Assembly: GCF_903915725.1 (NCBI RefSeq)
Contig: NZ_CAIWTY010000046.1
Coordinates: 26,533-90,532 of the forward strand
DNA: 64,000 bases
From: an uncultured Rhodopila sp.
Lineage (GTDB): Bacteria > Pseudomonadota > Alphaproteobacteria > Acetobacterales > Acetobacteraceae
Reading direction: 5' to 3'
Below, piece by piece: positions 34,948 through 43,816 of the stretch. The translations under genes were made by a program, and so were the position numbers. A model generated the notes under the pieces. That model did no database searches. It was not told the origin of the DNA and saw nothing but the letters and a program-made list of their open reading frames with translations. Numbering within the stretch: position 1 is the stretch's first letter; each line of letters starts with the position of its first letter.

Positions 34948-35715
34948 ATGGGAACCGGTGCAATAACTCAGTACTTCGACGCCGCCCAGGTGACGTTGTA
35001 CGCGTTCTGGATCTTCTTTTTTGGCTTGGTCTACTACCTGCGCAAGGAAGACAAGCGCGAAGGCTATCCCATGATCACGGGAGACGCCGACTTGACAGCG
35101 ATAGGCTTCCCGCCGCTCCCGGCGCCGAAGACCTTCCTGCTGCGCGACGGCACGTCCGTCCAGGCTCCGCGCGAGGGCCGTCCGGAAGTGGACTACAAGG
35201 CCACGCCGGCCGGCTTCCTGACCGGCGCGCCGTCCGACCCTGTCGGCAACCCGCTGCAGTCCGCATCCGGACCCGCAGGCTACGCGCTGCGCGCCGACAA
35301 GCCGGAACTGACCTGGCACAACGACCAGACCCGTCTGGCCCCGATGCGCGTCGCAACCGATCACAGCTTCGATGAGTACAGCCCGAACCCGATCGGGTTC
35401 GAAGTCCTCGGCTGCGACGGCATCGCCGGCGGCAGCGTCAAGGACGTTTGGGTCGACCGCGAAGAGTCCGTGATCCGCTACTACGAAGTGACGGTCCCGG
35501 ACGGCAAGTCGGTGTTTGTGCCGGTGGCGCTGGTGCGCGTCAAAGAGTCGGCCAATCAGGTTCTGCTCGCCACCGTCACCGCCAAGCAAATCGGCGAAGC
35601 CCCGACGATCGCCAGCCCCGACCAGATCACCTGGCGCGAGGAAGACCAGACCCAGGCCTACTTCGCCAGCGGCCAGTTGTTCGCTACGCCGAGCCGGAGG
35701 GAATCCCTGATATGA
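34948..35715 (+). CDS. puhA: Photosynthetic reaction centre H subunit
   Basis: A 255-residue protein with one N-terminal membrane helix (TLYAFWIFFFGLVYYLRKED) and a large cytoplasmic PRC-barrel domain. RREDKREGYP-type sequence after the helix, PKTFLLRDGTSVQAP, and GSVKDVWVDREESVIRYYEV are typical of H subunits. It caps the L-M core on the cytoplasmic side and guides proton transfer to QB. pufL and pufM are not in the window. GAGGTG precedes the ATG; its stop overlaps the puhB start by ATGA. Confidence 0.97.
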   Translation: MGTGAITQYFDAAQVTLYAFWIFFFGLVYYLRKEDKREGYPMITGDADLTAIGFPPLPAPKTFLLRDGTSVQAPREGRPEVDYKATPAGFLTGAPSDPVGNPLQSASGPAGYALRADKPELTWHNDQTRLAPMRVATDHSFDEYSPNPIGFEVLGCDGIAGGSVKDVWVDREESVIRYYEVTVPDGKSVFVPVALVRVKESANQVLLATVTAKQIGEAPTIASPDQITWREEDQTQAYFASGQLFATPSRRESLI

Positions 35716-36371
35716 ATATGGTCCAGCACGACCACGAGCCGGTTCCCGGCCTGCCCGCGCCGTTGCCTGCCGGAGAGACTATCCTCTGGCAGGGAGCCCC
35801 GGACTGGAGGACGCTGGCGCGCCGGGCGATGCGGACCAGACTTCTGTCAGTCTATTTTTTGCTACTCGTCATCTGGGGCGTCAGCGGCGGAATTTCCGCC
35901 GCGACGCCTCCGGTGGAGATCGCGCTGTCCTCCCTGAAGGTGGCTGCGCTGGGCGCCGTGGCCGTCGGGCTGCTGACGCTGTTCGCCTATCTTGTCGCGC
36001 GGACGACGCTGTACACCATCACGACGCGCCGCGTGGTCATCCGCTTCGGAATTGCCTTGCCGATGACGATCCAGGTCGCCTACCCCATGATTGAATCGGC
36101 CGGCGTCAAACTCTGGCCGAACGGCACCGGGGATCTCGCCATTACCATGGTGCCCTCGCAGGCCATCGGCTACGTCATCATCTGGCCGCACGCGCGTCCG
36201 TGGAAGTTCACCAAGGCCCAGCCTTCCTTCCGCTCGATCCCCGACGCGGCCGCAGTCTCGCAAATTCTCGGCCGCGCTCTGGCCGCTTCCGCCTCACAAC
36301 CGGCGACACCGGTTGAATTGTCCGGTAATGCAGCCGCGGGCAGCGATGCCCGGGCGCACGCTGCCGCATAA
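35712..36371 (+). CDS. puhB: Photosynthetic complex assembly protein PuhB
   Basis: A 219-residue membrane protein. PLPAGETILWQGAPDWRTLA and a later TLYTITTRRVVIRFGIALPM match PuhB, which carries a PH-like (bPH2) domain and two to three membrane helices. It is needed for reaction centre and LH1 assembly in Rhodobacter. The start at 35712 overlaps puhA by ATGA. The tail (about the last 25 residues) is Ala-rich and probably disordered. Confidence 0.93.
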   Translation: MNMVQHDHEPVPGLPAPLPAGETILWQGAPDWRTLARRAMRTRLLSVYFLLLVIWGVSGGISAATPPVEIALSSLKVAALGAVAVGLLTLFAYLVARTTLYTITTRRVVIRFGIALPMTIQVAYPMIESAGVKLWPNGTGDLAITMVPSQAIGYVIIWPHARPWKFTKAQPSFRSIPDAAAVSQILGRALAASASQPATPVELSGNAAAGSDARAHAAA

Positions 36372-36387
36372 GAAAACGGAGGACACC

Positions 36388-36849
36388 ATGAGCCTGAGTC
36401 ATGAGCACCATCGTGAAGACGTTCCGCGCCCCGCGCTGATCGCCATCGGGTGCGTGGTCGCCCTGTCGATCGCCGCCGCCGCCGTCGGCCGCCTGACCGG
36501 GGCTACCGAGACCACGATCACCGCGGCTCCGGTGCTGTCCCGCGATTTGCTGTTCCAGGACCGGCCGAATGGCGCCATCGCGGTGTTCGATGCCAAGGAC
36601 CCCGCCACACCCATCGCGATCGTCCCGCCTGAAACCAACGGTTTCCTGCGTGGCACGATGCGCGGCCTGGCACAGCAGCGGATACGCCAGGACGCGGATC
36701 TGGGCATACCGTTCCGGCTGACGGAGTGGGCGGACAGCCGCCTGACGCTGGAAGACCTGGCGACGCACCGCATGCTCGACCTGGAAGCGTTCGGCGCGAC
36801 CAATGAAGGCGCCTTCCTGAAGCTGATCACAGCAAAGGCCGGGTCATGA
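36388..36849 (+). CDS. puhC: Photosynthetic complex assembly protein PuhC
   Basis: A 153-residue protein with one membrane helix near the N-terminus (ALIAIGCVVALSIAAAAVGR) and a periplasmic domain. LLFQDRPNGAIAVFDA and NGFLRGTMRGLAQQRIRQ with PFRLTEWADSRLTLED are characteristic of PuhC, which supports reaction centre/LH1 organisation. GGAGG precedes the ATG at 36388. It overlaps the next small gene by ATGA. Confidence 0.93.
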   Translation: MSLSHEHHREDVPRPALIAIGCVVALSIAAAAVGRLTGATETTITAAPVLSRDLLFQDRPNGAIAVFDAKDPATPIAIVPPETNGFLRGTMRGLAQQRIRQDADLGIPFRLTEWADSRLTLEDLATHRMLDLEAFGATNEGAFLKLITAKAGS

Positions 36850-37124
36850 GACGCATCGAAGTCCCCTGCACCATCGAGATCGAGCAGACGCCGGAGTATC
36901 TGTACGCCCACACGACGCCCGAGGGGATCGACATCGGTCCCGGTGATCGCGTGCTGGTGCATGGCGCCCCGTCCAATATCAGGTTTGGTGACCGCATTAC
37001 GGTCATGGGAACCGCCACTGTGATCCGGGCCACCGCGTTCGGCCGGATATGGGCCCACGCTGTCGGGCTAATGTCTCTCTTTGAACTTTATGATGTCGGG
37101 TTTGAGCCGAAGGAATCGTTATGA
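36846..37124 (+). CDS. Conserved small protein of the puh-acsF operon, function unknown
   Basis: A 92-residue soluble protein, mostly beta strand ([20 protein letters not shown], then [20 protein letters not shown]), with [10 protein letters not shown] at the end. It is coupled by ATGA to puhC before it and to acsF after it. I recall a small unnamed gene at this position in photosynthesis clusters of other purple bacteria, so it is likely real and linked to cyclase or reaction-centre assembly. No motif tells its activity. Confidence 0.75.
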   Translation: MRRIEVPCTIEIEQTPEYLYAHTTPEGIDIGPGDRVLVHGAPSNIRFGDRITVMGTATVIRATAFGRIWAHAVGLMSLFELYDVGFEPKESL

Positions 37125-38185
37125 GCGCCACCATAGAAAAACAAGTCAGCGAAACGACCAAAATGGCTCTGCACGAGACCGTGCTGAGCCCGCGCTTTTA
37201 CACCACCGATTTCGCCGCGATGGACAAGCTGAACGTCGATTCCGTCCGCGCCGAGTGGGACGGGCTGATGGCGGAATTCGCCCGCGATACCAACAAGCAC
37301 CATTTTACGCGCAACGCCGACTTCGACATCGACCTGTCCACCATGCCGGACGACCTGCGGGAGGAGTTCATCCACTTCCTGGTCAGCTCCGTCACGTCGG
37401 AATTCTCCGGCTGCGTGCTGTATTCCGAGATCAAGAAGCGGGTGACCAACCCGGACATCCAGGCCTGGTTCGCCTTCATGGCGCGCGATGAATCCCGCCA
37501 TGCCGGGTTCATCAACGACACGCTGAAGGATTTCGGCGTCGGCGTCGACCTGAGCTTCCTGACCAAGGTGAAAAAGTACACCTACTTCCAGCCGAAGTTC
37601 ATCTTCTACGCCGTCTACCTGTCCGAGAAGATCGGCTACGCCCGCTACATCAGCATCTTCCGCCAGTTGGAACGCCATCCGGAATTGCGGTTCCACCCGA
37701 TCTTCAAGTGGTTCAAGGAGTGGTGCAACGACGAGTTCCGCCATGGCGAGGCGTTCGCCCTGGTGATGCGCGCCAACCCGCAACTGCTGAACAGCTTCGT
37801 CAACAAGCTTTGGATCCGCTTCTTCCTGCTGTCGGTGTTCGCCACCATGTTCGTGCGCGACCATGGCCGCCCGGTGTTCCACAAGGCGCTGGGCGTCGAT
37901 CCGACGCAGTACGACATGCAGGTGTTCCAGATCACCCAGGAGATCTCCAAGCAGGTCTTCCCGGTGCTGCTCGACCTGGACAACCCCGCCTTCCTCGCCG
38001 GGCTGCAGAAGCTGCGCCGCATCAGCGTGCGCATCGATGCCGCCAAGGCCCGGGGCGGCGTGGTCGGCGTGGTGAAGAAGGCGGCGCTGATCGCTGCGGC
38101 GGGCCTGACCATCGGCCGGCTGTACCTGCTGTCGCCGCAGCAGCACGAGCTGCCGTCGTCAGTCCGCATCGCTCCGGCATGGTGA
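37121..38185 (+). CDS. acsF: Mg-protoporphyrin IX monomethyl ester oxidative cyclase (aerobic)
   Basis: A 354-residue ferritin-like di-iron monooxygenase forming ring E of the chlorin with O2. The two iron-binding motifs are [10 protein letters not shown] (ExxH) and [10 protein letters not shown] (ExxH), with earlier Glu ligands around SVTSEFSG. No BchE (the anaerobic radical-SAM cyclase) gene is in the window. In several proteobacteria AcsF works with BciE, a small ferredoxin, or Ycf54, which are also not seen here. Start ATG 37121, overlapping the upstream gene by ATGA. Confidence 0.97.
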   Translation: MSATIEKQVSETTKMALHETVLSPRFYTTDFAAMDKLNVDSVRAEWDGLMAEFARDTNKHHFTRNADFDIDLSTMPDDLREEFIHFLVSSVTSEFSGCVLYSEIKKRVTNPDIQAWFAFMARDESRHAGFINDTLKDFGVGVDLSFLTKVKKYTYFQPKFIFYAVYLSEKIGYARYISIFRQLERHPELRFHPIFKWFKEWCNDEFRHGEAFALVMRANPQLLNSFVNKLWIRFFLLSVFATMFVRDHGRPVFHKALGVDPTQYDMQVFQITQEISKQVFPVLLDLDNPAFLAGLQKLRRISVRIDAAKARGGVVGVVKKAALIAAAGLTIGRLYLLSPQQHELPSSVRIAPAW

Positions 38186-38195
38186 AGAACAGCGC

Positions 38196-39047
38196 ATGGG
38201 CCATTTCGCATTTCCCGCACTGCACGGCCTGCTGATCTGGTGGGTCAGCACCTGCCTGATCATGTTCCTCGACGGTTTGCCCACACGGACATTCCGGTGG
38301 AGCATGGCGGGCGCGACGGGCGTGCTCGGTGCGTCGATTTACGGATTGGTGGTCAGCGCCTACGACACGACCGACGCCGGAGCCTACATCGCTTTCACCT
38401 CCGGCGTGCTGATCTGGGGCTGGTTGGAAATCAGCTTCTACATGGGCTACGTCACCGGGCCGCGGCTGCATCATTGCGACCACGGCTGCAGCGGCTGGGG
38501 ACATTTCTGGCATGCCATCCTGGCCAGCCTTTACCACGAGATCGCCATCCTGGTTCTTGCCGTCCTTGTCTTCATGTTGACCCGGGACGCGCCGAACCAG
38601 TTCGGCGTTTGGACGTTCGTCGTGCTCTGGTGGATGCACCAAAGTGCGAGGCTGAACGTGTTCCTGGGCGTCAGCAACCTGAACCCGCACTTCCTGCCGG
38701 ATCATCTGGCGCACATCGGCAGCTTCTTCCGCCATGCGCCAATGAACCTGCTATTCCCATTCTCGGTCACAGCTTCCACGATCTGCGCCGTCATCATGAC
38801 GCAGCAGGCACTGGCGGCCGGGGATAACTCCTTCAATGCCACCGGTTATGCCTTGCTCGCGACGATGATGGTCCTGGCGATCCTTGAACACTGGTTCCTG
38901 GTGCTTCCCATCTCTGCCACGCGCATTTGGAATGCGATGTGGCAATGGAGCCTCGTTTCCCGCGGCGGGAACGCCAACAAGACGCCGAAAAACCACCAAA
39001 TACCATTACCGATAGCGACTGAAGCAACGATCGGGGGACACTCATGA
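38196..39047 (+). CDS. puhE: Photosynthetic complex assembly protein PuhE (DUF3623)
   Basis: A 283-residue polytopic membrane protein with about seven hydrophobic helices. [40 protein letters not shown] and [20 protein letters not shown] are typical of PuhE. The His/Cys-rich loop is notable and could bind a cofactor, but no role is proven. It affects reaction centre and pigment levels in Rhodobacter. It lies between acsF and hemA and overlaps hemA by ATGA. Confidence 0.93.
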   Translation: MGHFAFPALHGLLIWWVSTCLIMFLDGLPTRTFRWSMAGATGVLGASIYGLVVSAYDTTDAGAYIAFTSGVLIWGWLEISFYMGYVTGPRLHHCDHGCSGWGHFWHAILASLYHEIAILVLAVLVFMLTRDAPNQFGVWTFVVLWWMHQSARLNVFLGVSNLNPHFLPDHLAHIGSFFRHAPMNLLFPFSVTASTICAVIMTQQALAAGDNSFNATGYALLATMMVLAILEHWFLVLPISATRIWNAMWQWSLVSRGGNANKTPKNHQIPLPIATEATIGGHS

Positions 39048-40255
39048 ACTACGAAACTTTTTTCCGTAAGCAGGTCGATGGCCTGCGGCGCGAGGGGAAC
39101 TACCGGGTTTTCGCGGACCTGGAACGACAAGCCGGGAATTTTCCCGTCGCCACCCATCACCGGGAGCGCGGGCAGTTTCCGGTGACGGTATGGTGCTCCA
39201 ACGACTACCTTGGCATGGGACAGCACAAGGCGGTGCTGGACGCGATGCACGAAGCGCTGGACCGCTGCGGCGCGGGCGCCGGCGGCACTCGCAACATCGC
39301 GGGCACCAACCACTACCACGTGCTGCTCGAGCGTGAGCTGGCCGATCTGCACGCGCAGGAATCGGCGCTGCTGTTCAACTCCGGCTACATGTCGAACTGG
39401 GCCACGCTGGCAACGCTGGGGGCGAAGATCCCCAACTGCGTGATCATCTCCGACGAGCTCAACCATGCCTCCATGATCGAAGGCGTGCGGCACAGCCGCG
39501 CCGAGAAGCGCATTTTCGCGCATAACGACATGGCGGACCTGGAGCGCGTCCTGATCGAAGTCGGCCGCGACGTGCCCAAGCTGATCGCGTTCGAATCCGT
39601 CTACTCGATGGACGGCGACGTTGCGCCCATCAGCGAGATCTGCGACCTCGCCGACAAGTACAACGCCATGACCTACCTCGACGAGGTGCATGCGGTCGGC
39701 ATGTACGGCGACCACGGCGGCGGCATCAGTGAGCGCGACGGGGTCGCCCACCGGCTGACCATCATCGAAGGCACCCTGGCGAAGGCGTTCGGCGTTGTCG
39801 GCGGCTATATCTCCGGGTCCGCGGCGATGTGCGACTTCGTGCGCAGCTTCGCCTCCGGCTTCATCTTCACCACCTCGGTACCCCCTGCGGTTGCCGCGGG
39901 CGCGGTTGCCAGCATCCGGCACCTCAAGGCCAGCCAGGCCGAGCGGGCACGGCATCAGGACCGGGTTGCGACCTTGCGCCGCCGTCTGGACGCCATCGGC
40001 GTGCCGCACACCAACAATCCCAGCCATATCGTCCCCGTAATGGTGGGCGATCCGGTTCTGTGCAAGCAGATCAGCGACCGGCTGCTGGAGGAGTATTCGA
40101 TCTACGTTCAGCCGATAAACTATCCGACGGTGCCGAAGGGGACCGAGCGGTTGCGGATCACGCCGTCGCCGTTGCATTCGGATGCGGATATCGAGCATCT
40201 GGTTGGAGCACTGGGCGCGATCTGGTCCGACCTGAGCTTGCGCCGGGCCGCCTGA
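39044..40255 (+). CDS. hemA: 5-aminolevulinate synthase
   Basis: A 403-residue PLP enzyme condensing glycine and succinyl-CoA to 5-aminolevulinate, the first step of tetrapyrrole synthesis in alphaproteobacteria (Shemin pathway). [40 protein letters not shown] and the PLP-binding Lys247 ([14 protein letters not shown]) are clear. It ends the superoperon, so ALA supply is tied to pigment and reaction-centre genes. A strong hairpin follows the stop. Confidence 0.98.
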   Translation: MNYETFFRKQVDGLRREGNYRVFADLERQAGNFPVATHHRERGQFPVTVWCSNDYLGMGQHKAVLDAMHEALDRCGAGAGGTRNIAGTNHYHVLLERELADLHAQESALLFNSGYMSNWATLATLGAKIPNCVIISDELNHASMIEGVRHSRAEKRIFAHNDMADLERVLIEVGRDVPKLIAFESVYSMDGDVAPISEICDLADKYNAMTYLDEVHAVGMYGDHGGGISERDGVAHRLTIIEGTLAKAFGVVGGYISGSAAMCDFVRSFASGFIFTTSVPPAVAAGAVASIRHLKASQAERARHQDRVATLRRRLDAIGVPHTNNPSHIVPVMVGDPVLCKQISDRLLEEYSIYVQPINYPTVPKGTERLRITPSPLHSDADIEHLVGALGAIWSDLSLRRAA

Positions 40256-40259
40256 TCAC

Positions 40260-40300
40260 CGGATCGCTGCGGTTCGGCTGGTCCGGACCGTAGCGATCCG
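40260..40300 (+). terminator. Hairpin 3' of hemA
   Basis: A 13-bp stem: CGGATCGCTGCGG (40260-40272) pairs with CCGTAGCGATCCG (40288-40300), with one G-U pair, around a 15-base loop. It lies 5 bases after the hemA stop. There is no T run, so it may be a weak terminator or an RNA 3'-end stabiliser closing the superoperon. Confidence 0.6.
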
Positions 40301-40395
40301 AGCCTTGGTTTCGGAGTGTGGTCGCGGGATCAGGTGCTTGCCTGAACCCGCAATCGCATTAGGTTATAACCACCATAAAAGAAGGAGTTGTCAGG

Positions 40396-40656
40396 ATGAC
40401 ACAGCAACATGACGACGCGGCGACACGCCGCCAGATTCTGCGCGCGGCCGGACTGGCCGTTGTCGGTGGCGTGGTGGCGGTAAGCGCCCGCGCTCAGGAG
40501 AAGATCGAGCAGTCTCAGGTGCAGTACCAGCCGACGCCGAAGGACGGCGCCAAGTGCAGCACCTGCGTGAACTTCGAAGCGCCGGCGGCGTGCAAGATCG
40601 TCTCCGGCAAGATCAGCCCGGACGGCTGGTGCATCGCCTACGCGCCAAAGGAATAA
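40396..40656 (+). CDS. High-potential iron-sulfur protein, copy 1
   Basis: An 86-residue precursor of a periplasmic electron carrier. A twin-arginine-type signal (TRRQILRAAG, then a hydrophobic stretch ending SARAQ) leaves a mature protein of about 53 residues. Four cluster cysteines have HiPIP spacing: C-x2-C (CSTC), then x8, C, then x12, C (DGWC). HiPIPs shuttle electrons from the bc1 complex to the reaction centre or its cytochrome in several purple bacteria. GGAG lies upstream. It sits 140 bases after hemA, with its own terminator at 40675-40698. Confidence 0.93.
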   Translation: MTQQHDDAATRRQILRAAGLAVVGGVVAVSARAQEKIEQSQVQYQPTPKDGAKCSTCVNFEAPAACKIVSGKISPDGWCIAYAPKE

Positions 40657-40674
40657 GCTGAAGTTAACGCTAAC

Positions 40675-40698
40675 CCGCGCCGGGTCAAACCGGCGCGG
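40675..40698 (+). terminator. Terminator-like hairpin after HiPIP 1
   Basis: A 9-bp perfect stem CCGCGCCGG/CCGGCGCGG with loop GTCAAA, 20 bases after the HiPIP 1 stop, followed by TTCTACTT. Strong GC hairpin with a modest T-rich tail. Confidence 0.7.
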
Positions 40699-41088
40699 TT
40701 CTACTTGAGGTTGCGTTCCGAGAGCGGAACATGCGCCCGATGGGCGCGATACCATGAGTCCCGTGACGGCCGGTTCCGGCCTCCGGGCCGGGTTCGATAC
40801 AGCATCATAGAAATGTGAAATCATAGGGTTCCGCCGGATCGCGCGGGCGCGCCCGATGTTCGGCCCTCGGCACGCCTTATGCCGGCAACCGCGGAACACC
40901 TGATAATCATCAAAGGAGAACTTGAATCCGCGTCGGATATGCTTGACCGGGGTATCGTCGCACGCTATGCGTCAGGCTTGGAACGTTCCAAGCGTTGGGG
41001 AAGAAACGGGAGTGCGGGATTCTTGTATATCAAGTACCGCTTTGTCGTCTTCGCCAGCGATTACTTAAAAAACAAGGAGTTGGCTATT
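40699..41088. promoter_or_regulatory. Spacer between the HiPIP genes with an 18-bp perfect palindrome
   Basis: No gene is supported in this spacer. At 40976-40993 lies GCTTGGAACGTTCCAAGC, a perfect 18-bp inverted repeat and good operator candidate about 95 bases before HiPIP 2. The A+T-rich stretch at 41020-41060 (GTATATCAAG region) may hold the promoter. AAGGAGT precedes the HiPIP 2 start. Confidence 0.5.
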
Positions 41089-41349
41089 ATGACGACACGA
41101 CATGATGATGCAACCCGCCGCCAGGTGCTGCGGGCCGGCCTGGCCGCCGTCGGCGGCGTCGTTGCGGTCAGTGCCGCGGCGCAGGCTCAGGAAAAGATCT
41201 CCCAGGCGCAGGTGCAATATCAGCAGTCGCCGAATAACGGCCAGCATTGCAGCATCTGCGTGAATTTCCAGGCGCCCGCGTCCTGCGCCATCGTTGCCGG
41301 CAAGATCAATCCCGACGGCTGGTGCATCGCTTTCGCTCCGAAGGCCTGA
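41089..41349 (+). CDS. High-potential iron-sulfur protein, copy 2
   Basis: An 86-residue paralogue of the upstream HiPIP with the same plan: a TRRQVLRAG twin-arginine-type signal, an AAQAQ cleavage region, and cysteines at C-x2-C (CSIC), x8, C, x12, C (DGWC). The mature part differs at scattered positions (YQQSPNNGQH against YQPTPKDGAK). A longer in-frame start exists at 40879 but would put the signal internal, so the ATG at 41089 after AAGGAGT is chosen. Tandem HiPIPs suggest a recent duplication with possible division of labour. Confidence 0.93.
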   Translation: MTTRHDDATRRQVLRAGLAAVGGVVAVSAAAQAQEKISQAQVQYQQSPNNGQHCSICVNFQAPASCAIVAGKINPDGWCIAFAPKA

Positions 41350-41358
41350 TCCGCCACG

Positions 41359-41387
41359 AACCGCGCCGGTATCGAACCGGCGCGGTT
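41359..41387 (+). terminator. Terminator-like hairpin after HiPIP 2
   Basis: A perfect 12-bp stem AACCGCGCCGGT/ACCGGCGCGGTT with a 5-base loop, 10 bases after the stop. Its sequence resembles the hairpin after HiPIP 1, so the duplication included the terminator. Confidence 0.8.
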
Positions 41388-41423
41388 CCGTTCACCGGCA
41401 TATCGGATCGATATCGCATTATA

Positions 41424-41448
41424 CCGCCGGCAGTTCAATTGCCGGCGG
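41424..41448. terminator. Bidirectional terminator between convergent genes
   Basis: A 9-bp perfect stem CCGCCGGCA/TGCCGGCGG with loop GTTCAAT, located between HiPIP 2 (plus) and the minus-strand gene ending at 41461. No clear T run on either side. Confidence 0.6.
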
Positions 41449-41460
41449 GCGTTCCGGCTG

Positions 41461-41742
41461 CTACAGAACCCCGCGTGACCGCTCCAGTTCCGCCAAGAAC
41501 GCTGTCCAGAGAAACCCGGCAGGCAGCATCAGCGGCTTTTTCACCAGCGTCATCACCAGTTCGGCCTGCGCGATGTCATAGGCGAAATGCACGATGCATT
41601 CGCCCAGAGGCGTGCGGCCGGTGGCCGTGCCGGTGGCCGCGTCCGGCGGATCGAACAAAATCCCATGCTCGTCTCGCGCCACCTGCCTGATACGCTCCAT
41701 GAGTTCGGCGGAGACGCTGGAGAAGGTTCGGGTTGCGGCCAT
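41461..41742 (-). CDS. Hypothetical protein, unrecognised
   Basis: A 93-residue soluble protein (AATRTFSSVSAELMERIRQV at the start, then a segment with GECIVHFAYDIAQAELVMTL). I do not recognise a family. Amphipathic helices and a GC-rich codon pattern like its neighbours make it plausible as a gene; a TTGGAA upstream is a weak ribosome-binding site. It converges on HiPIP 2. No function can be inferred. Confidence 0.45.
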   Translation of the reverse strand: MAATRTFSSVSAELMERIRQVARDEHGILFDPPDAATGTATGRTPLGECIVHFAYDIAQAELVMTLVKKPLMLPAGFLWTAFLAELERSRGVL

Positions 41743-41835
41743 GACGGTTCCAAATGATACGGCATTGCATAAACGTCAGGCCCGGACAAGCCGCATAGCA
41801 CTGACATAGCCGGCGAGGCGATGGTCCGTCGTAAT

Positions 41836-41868
41836 GTGTCATGGCCGGGACACGCCCGGCCATGACAC
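41836..41868. repeat. REP-like hairpin, GGCCGG-stem variant
   Basis: A perfect 14-bp stem GTGTCATGGCCGGG/CCCGGCCATGACAC with a 5-base loop. Same family as the other dispersed palindromes but with a GGCCGG stem and symmetric GTGTCAT ends. It lies between two minus-strand genes. Confidence 0.85.
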
Positions 41869-41958
41869 GGGGACTATGTCTGCGCTGCCACCCCCTATAT
41901 TGGCGCTTATGCGGACAAGCCGGGCCATGACGATACCATCGACAAAATCCGGACGCCT

Positions 41959-43749
41959 TCAGAACGCCGCTTCATCCATCTCCATCATCGCCGCCTTCCC
42001 GGCTTTAATCGAAACGAGCAGGCCGCCGACATGCGGCAGAACCCGCTCCATATAGAAGCGCGCCGTCGTCAGCTTGGCCTTGTAGAACCCCGCATCGGCA
42101 TCCGGCTTCGCCAGTTTCTCCACCGCGATAACGGCGGAGCGCGCCCACATGAACCCCAGCGCCACCAGGCCGAACAGCCGCAGATACTCCGTCGCCGCCG
42201 CGCCGGCTTCTTCCGGATCCGCCATCCCCGCCGCGGCAATATGCGCCGTCGCCAGTTGTAGCGCGCCGAAGGCTTTCTCCAGCCCCTTGACGATGCCGCC
42301 GAGCTGAGCGTGGTCCTTGTTGCGCTCGATGAAGTCGCCGAGCGGATGGAAGAACGTGCGCAACAGCCGCCCTGCCCCCTGCGGCAGCTTGCGGCCCACC
42401 AGGTCCAAAGCCTGCACGCCGTTGGTGCCCTCATAGATCATGGCGATGCGCGCATCGCGCACGAGCTGCTCCATGCCGTGGTCGCGGATATAGCCGTGGC
42501 CGCCATAGACCTGCATGCCGAGATTGGTCGCCTCGAACCCCAGATCGGTGAACAGCGCCTTCACCACCGGCGTCATCAGCGCGGTGAAATCCTCCGCCTG
42601 TTTGCGGGCGTCTGGATCCTCCGACCGGTTCATCTCATCCAGTTGACGGGCCACCCAGCCGCCGAGGGCGCGGCAGCCTTCGGTGTAGGCGCGGATCGTC
42701 AGCAGCATGCGGCGCACGTCAGGGTGCACGATGATCGGGTCCGCGGCTTTGTCAGGGTGCCTGGCGCCACTGAGACTGCGGCCCTGGATGCGGTCGCGGG
42801 CATAGGCGACGGCGCTCTGGTAGCTGGTCTCCGCAGCACCCAGGCCCTGAATGCCGACGGACAGGCGCTCGCTGTTCATCATGGTGAACATGGTGGCCAG
42901 GCCCTTGTTGGCGTCGCCGACGAGCCAGCCGGTGGCGTCGTCGAACTGCAACTGGCAGGTGGAGGAGCCCTTGATGCCCATCTTGTGCTCGATCGCGGTG
43001 CAGACCACGCCGTTGCGCGGGCCGAGCCGGCCGTCCGTGGCCGGAATGAACTTCGGCACCAGGAACATGCTGATGCCGCGCGTGCCCGGCGGCGCGTCGG
43101 GCAACCGGGCGAGCACGAGGTGGATGATGTTCTCGGTCAGGTCGTGGTCACCGGCGCTGATGAAGATTTTCGCTCCGGTGATCTTGTAGCTGCCGTCGTC
43201 CTGCGGGATGGCGCGGGTGCGCAACAGTCCGAGATCGGTGCCGGCGTTGTTTTCGGTCAGGCACATGGTGCCGGACCAGGTGCCGTCCACCATCTTCGGC
43301 AGATAGAGGTCTTTCAGCTCGTCCGAGGCATGGCTGGCGAGAGCCTGGTAGGCGCCGTGGGTCAGGCCGGGATACAGGCTGAAGGCGAGGTTGGCCGAAC
43401 AAATCATTTCTTCGACGAGCTTGTTCAGGCTTTCCGGTAACCCCTGGCCGCCGTATTTCGGGTCGGAGGCGAGCGCGGTCCAGCCGCCGTCACGGAACGC
43501 GTTATAGGCTTCCTTGTAGCCTTTCGGCGTGCGCACGACGCCGTTTTCCAGGGTGCAGCCGACTTCGTCGCCGGGGGCGTTGGTGGGCAGCAGGATTTCC
43601 TCGGCCACCTTGGCGGCTTCTTCGAGGATGCTGTCCATCAGCTCGGGGGAGATGTCCTCGAGGCCGCGCAGATGGGACAGGGCAGTGCTGTCGTTGAGTT
43701 CGTGCAGGACGAAACGCATGTCGCGGAGGGGGGCTTTATAGGTTTGCAT
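41959..43749 (-). CDS. Acyl-CoA dehydrogenase, large DmdC/AidB-like form
   Basis: A 596-residue flavoenzyme. The N-terminal helical domain, middle domain (LPKMVDGTWSGTMCLTENNA, then GTDLGLLRTRA) and C-terminal domain are in place. The FAD/catalytic region (QVYGGHGYIRDHGMEQLVRD) is followed by the extra C-terminal acyl-CoA dehydrogenase domain of the long subfamily. It oxidises acyl-CoA to enoyl-CoA and passes electrons to ETF. Long forms include DmdC and FadE-like enzymes; the substrate is not readable here. It lies near fadJ- and thiolase-like genes and fits beta-oxidation. Confidence 0.92.
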   Translation of the reverse strand: MQTYKAPLRDMRFVLHELNDSTALSHLRGLEDISPELMDSILEEAAKVAEEILLPTNAPGDEVGCTLENGVVRTPKGYKEAYNAFRDGGWTALASDPKYGGQGLPESLNKLVEEMICSANLAFSLYPGLTHGAYQALASHASDELKDLYLPKMVDGTWSGTMCLTENNAGTDLGLLRTRAIPQDDGSYKITGAKIFISAGDHDLTENIIHLVLARLPDAPPGTRGISMFLVPKFIPATDGRLGPRNGVVCTAIEHKMGIKGSSTCQLQFDDATGWLVGDANKGLATMFTMMNSERLSVGIQGLGAAETSYQSAVAYARDRIQGRSLSGARHPDKAADPIIVHPDVRRMLLTIRAYTEGCRALGGWVARQLDEMNRSEDPDARKQAEDFTALMTPVVKALFTDLGFEATNLGMQVYGGHGYIRDHGMEQLVRDARIAMIYEGTNGVQALDLVGRKLPQGAGRLLRTFFHPLGDFIERNKDHAQLGGIVKGLEKAFGALQLATAHIAAAGMADPEEAGAAATEYLRLFGLVALGFMWARSAVIAVEKLAKPDADAGFYKAKLTTARFYMERVLPHVGGLLVSIKAGKAAMMEMDEAAF

Positions 43750-43816
43750 GGGTGGTGCCTTTTGATGCGAGGGCGTTTGACTGGATGGGGTGTCGGGGTT
43801 CGTTCTTCGGTAAGTA

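Noticed and set aside
40879..41088. N-terminal extension of HiPIP 2 starting at 40879
   Set aside because: It would bury the twin-arginine-type signal inside the protein and ignores the good ribosome-binding site just before 41089.
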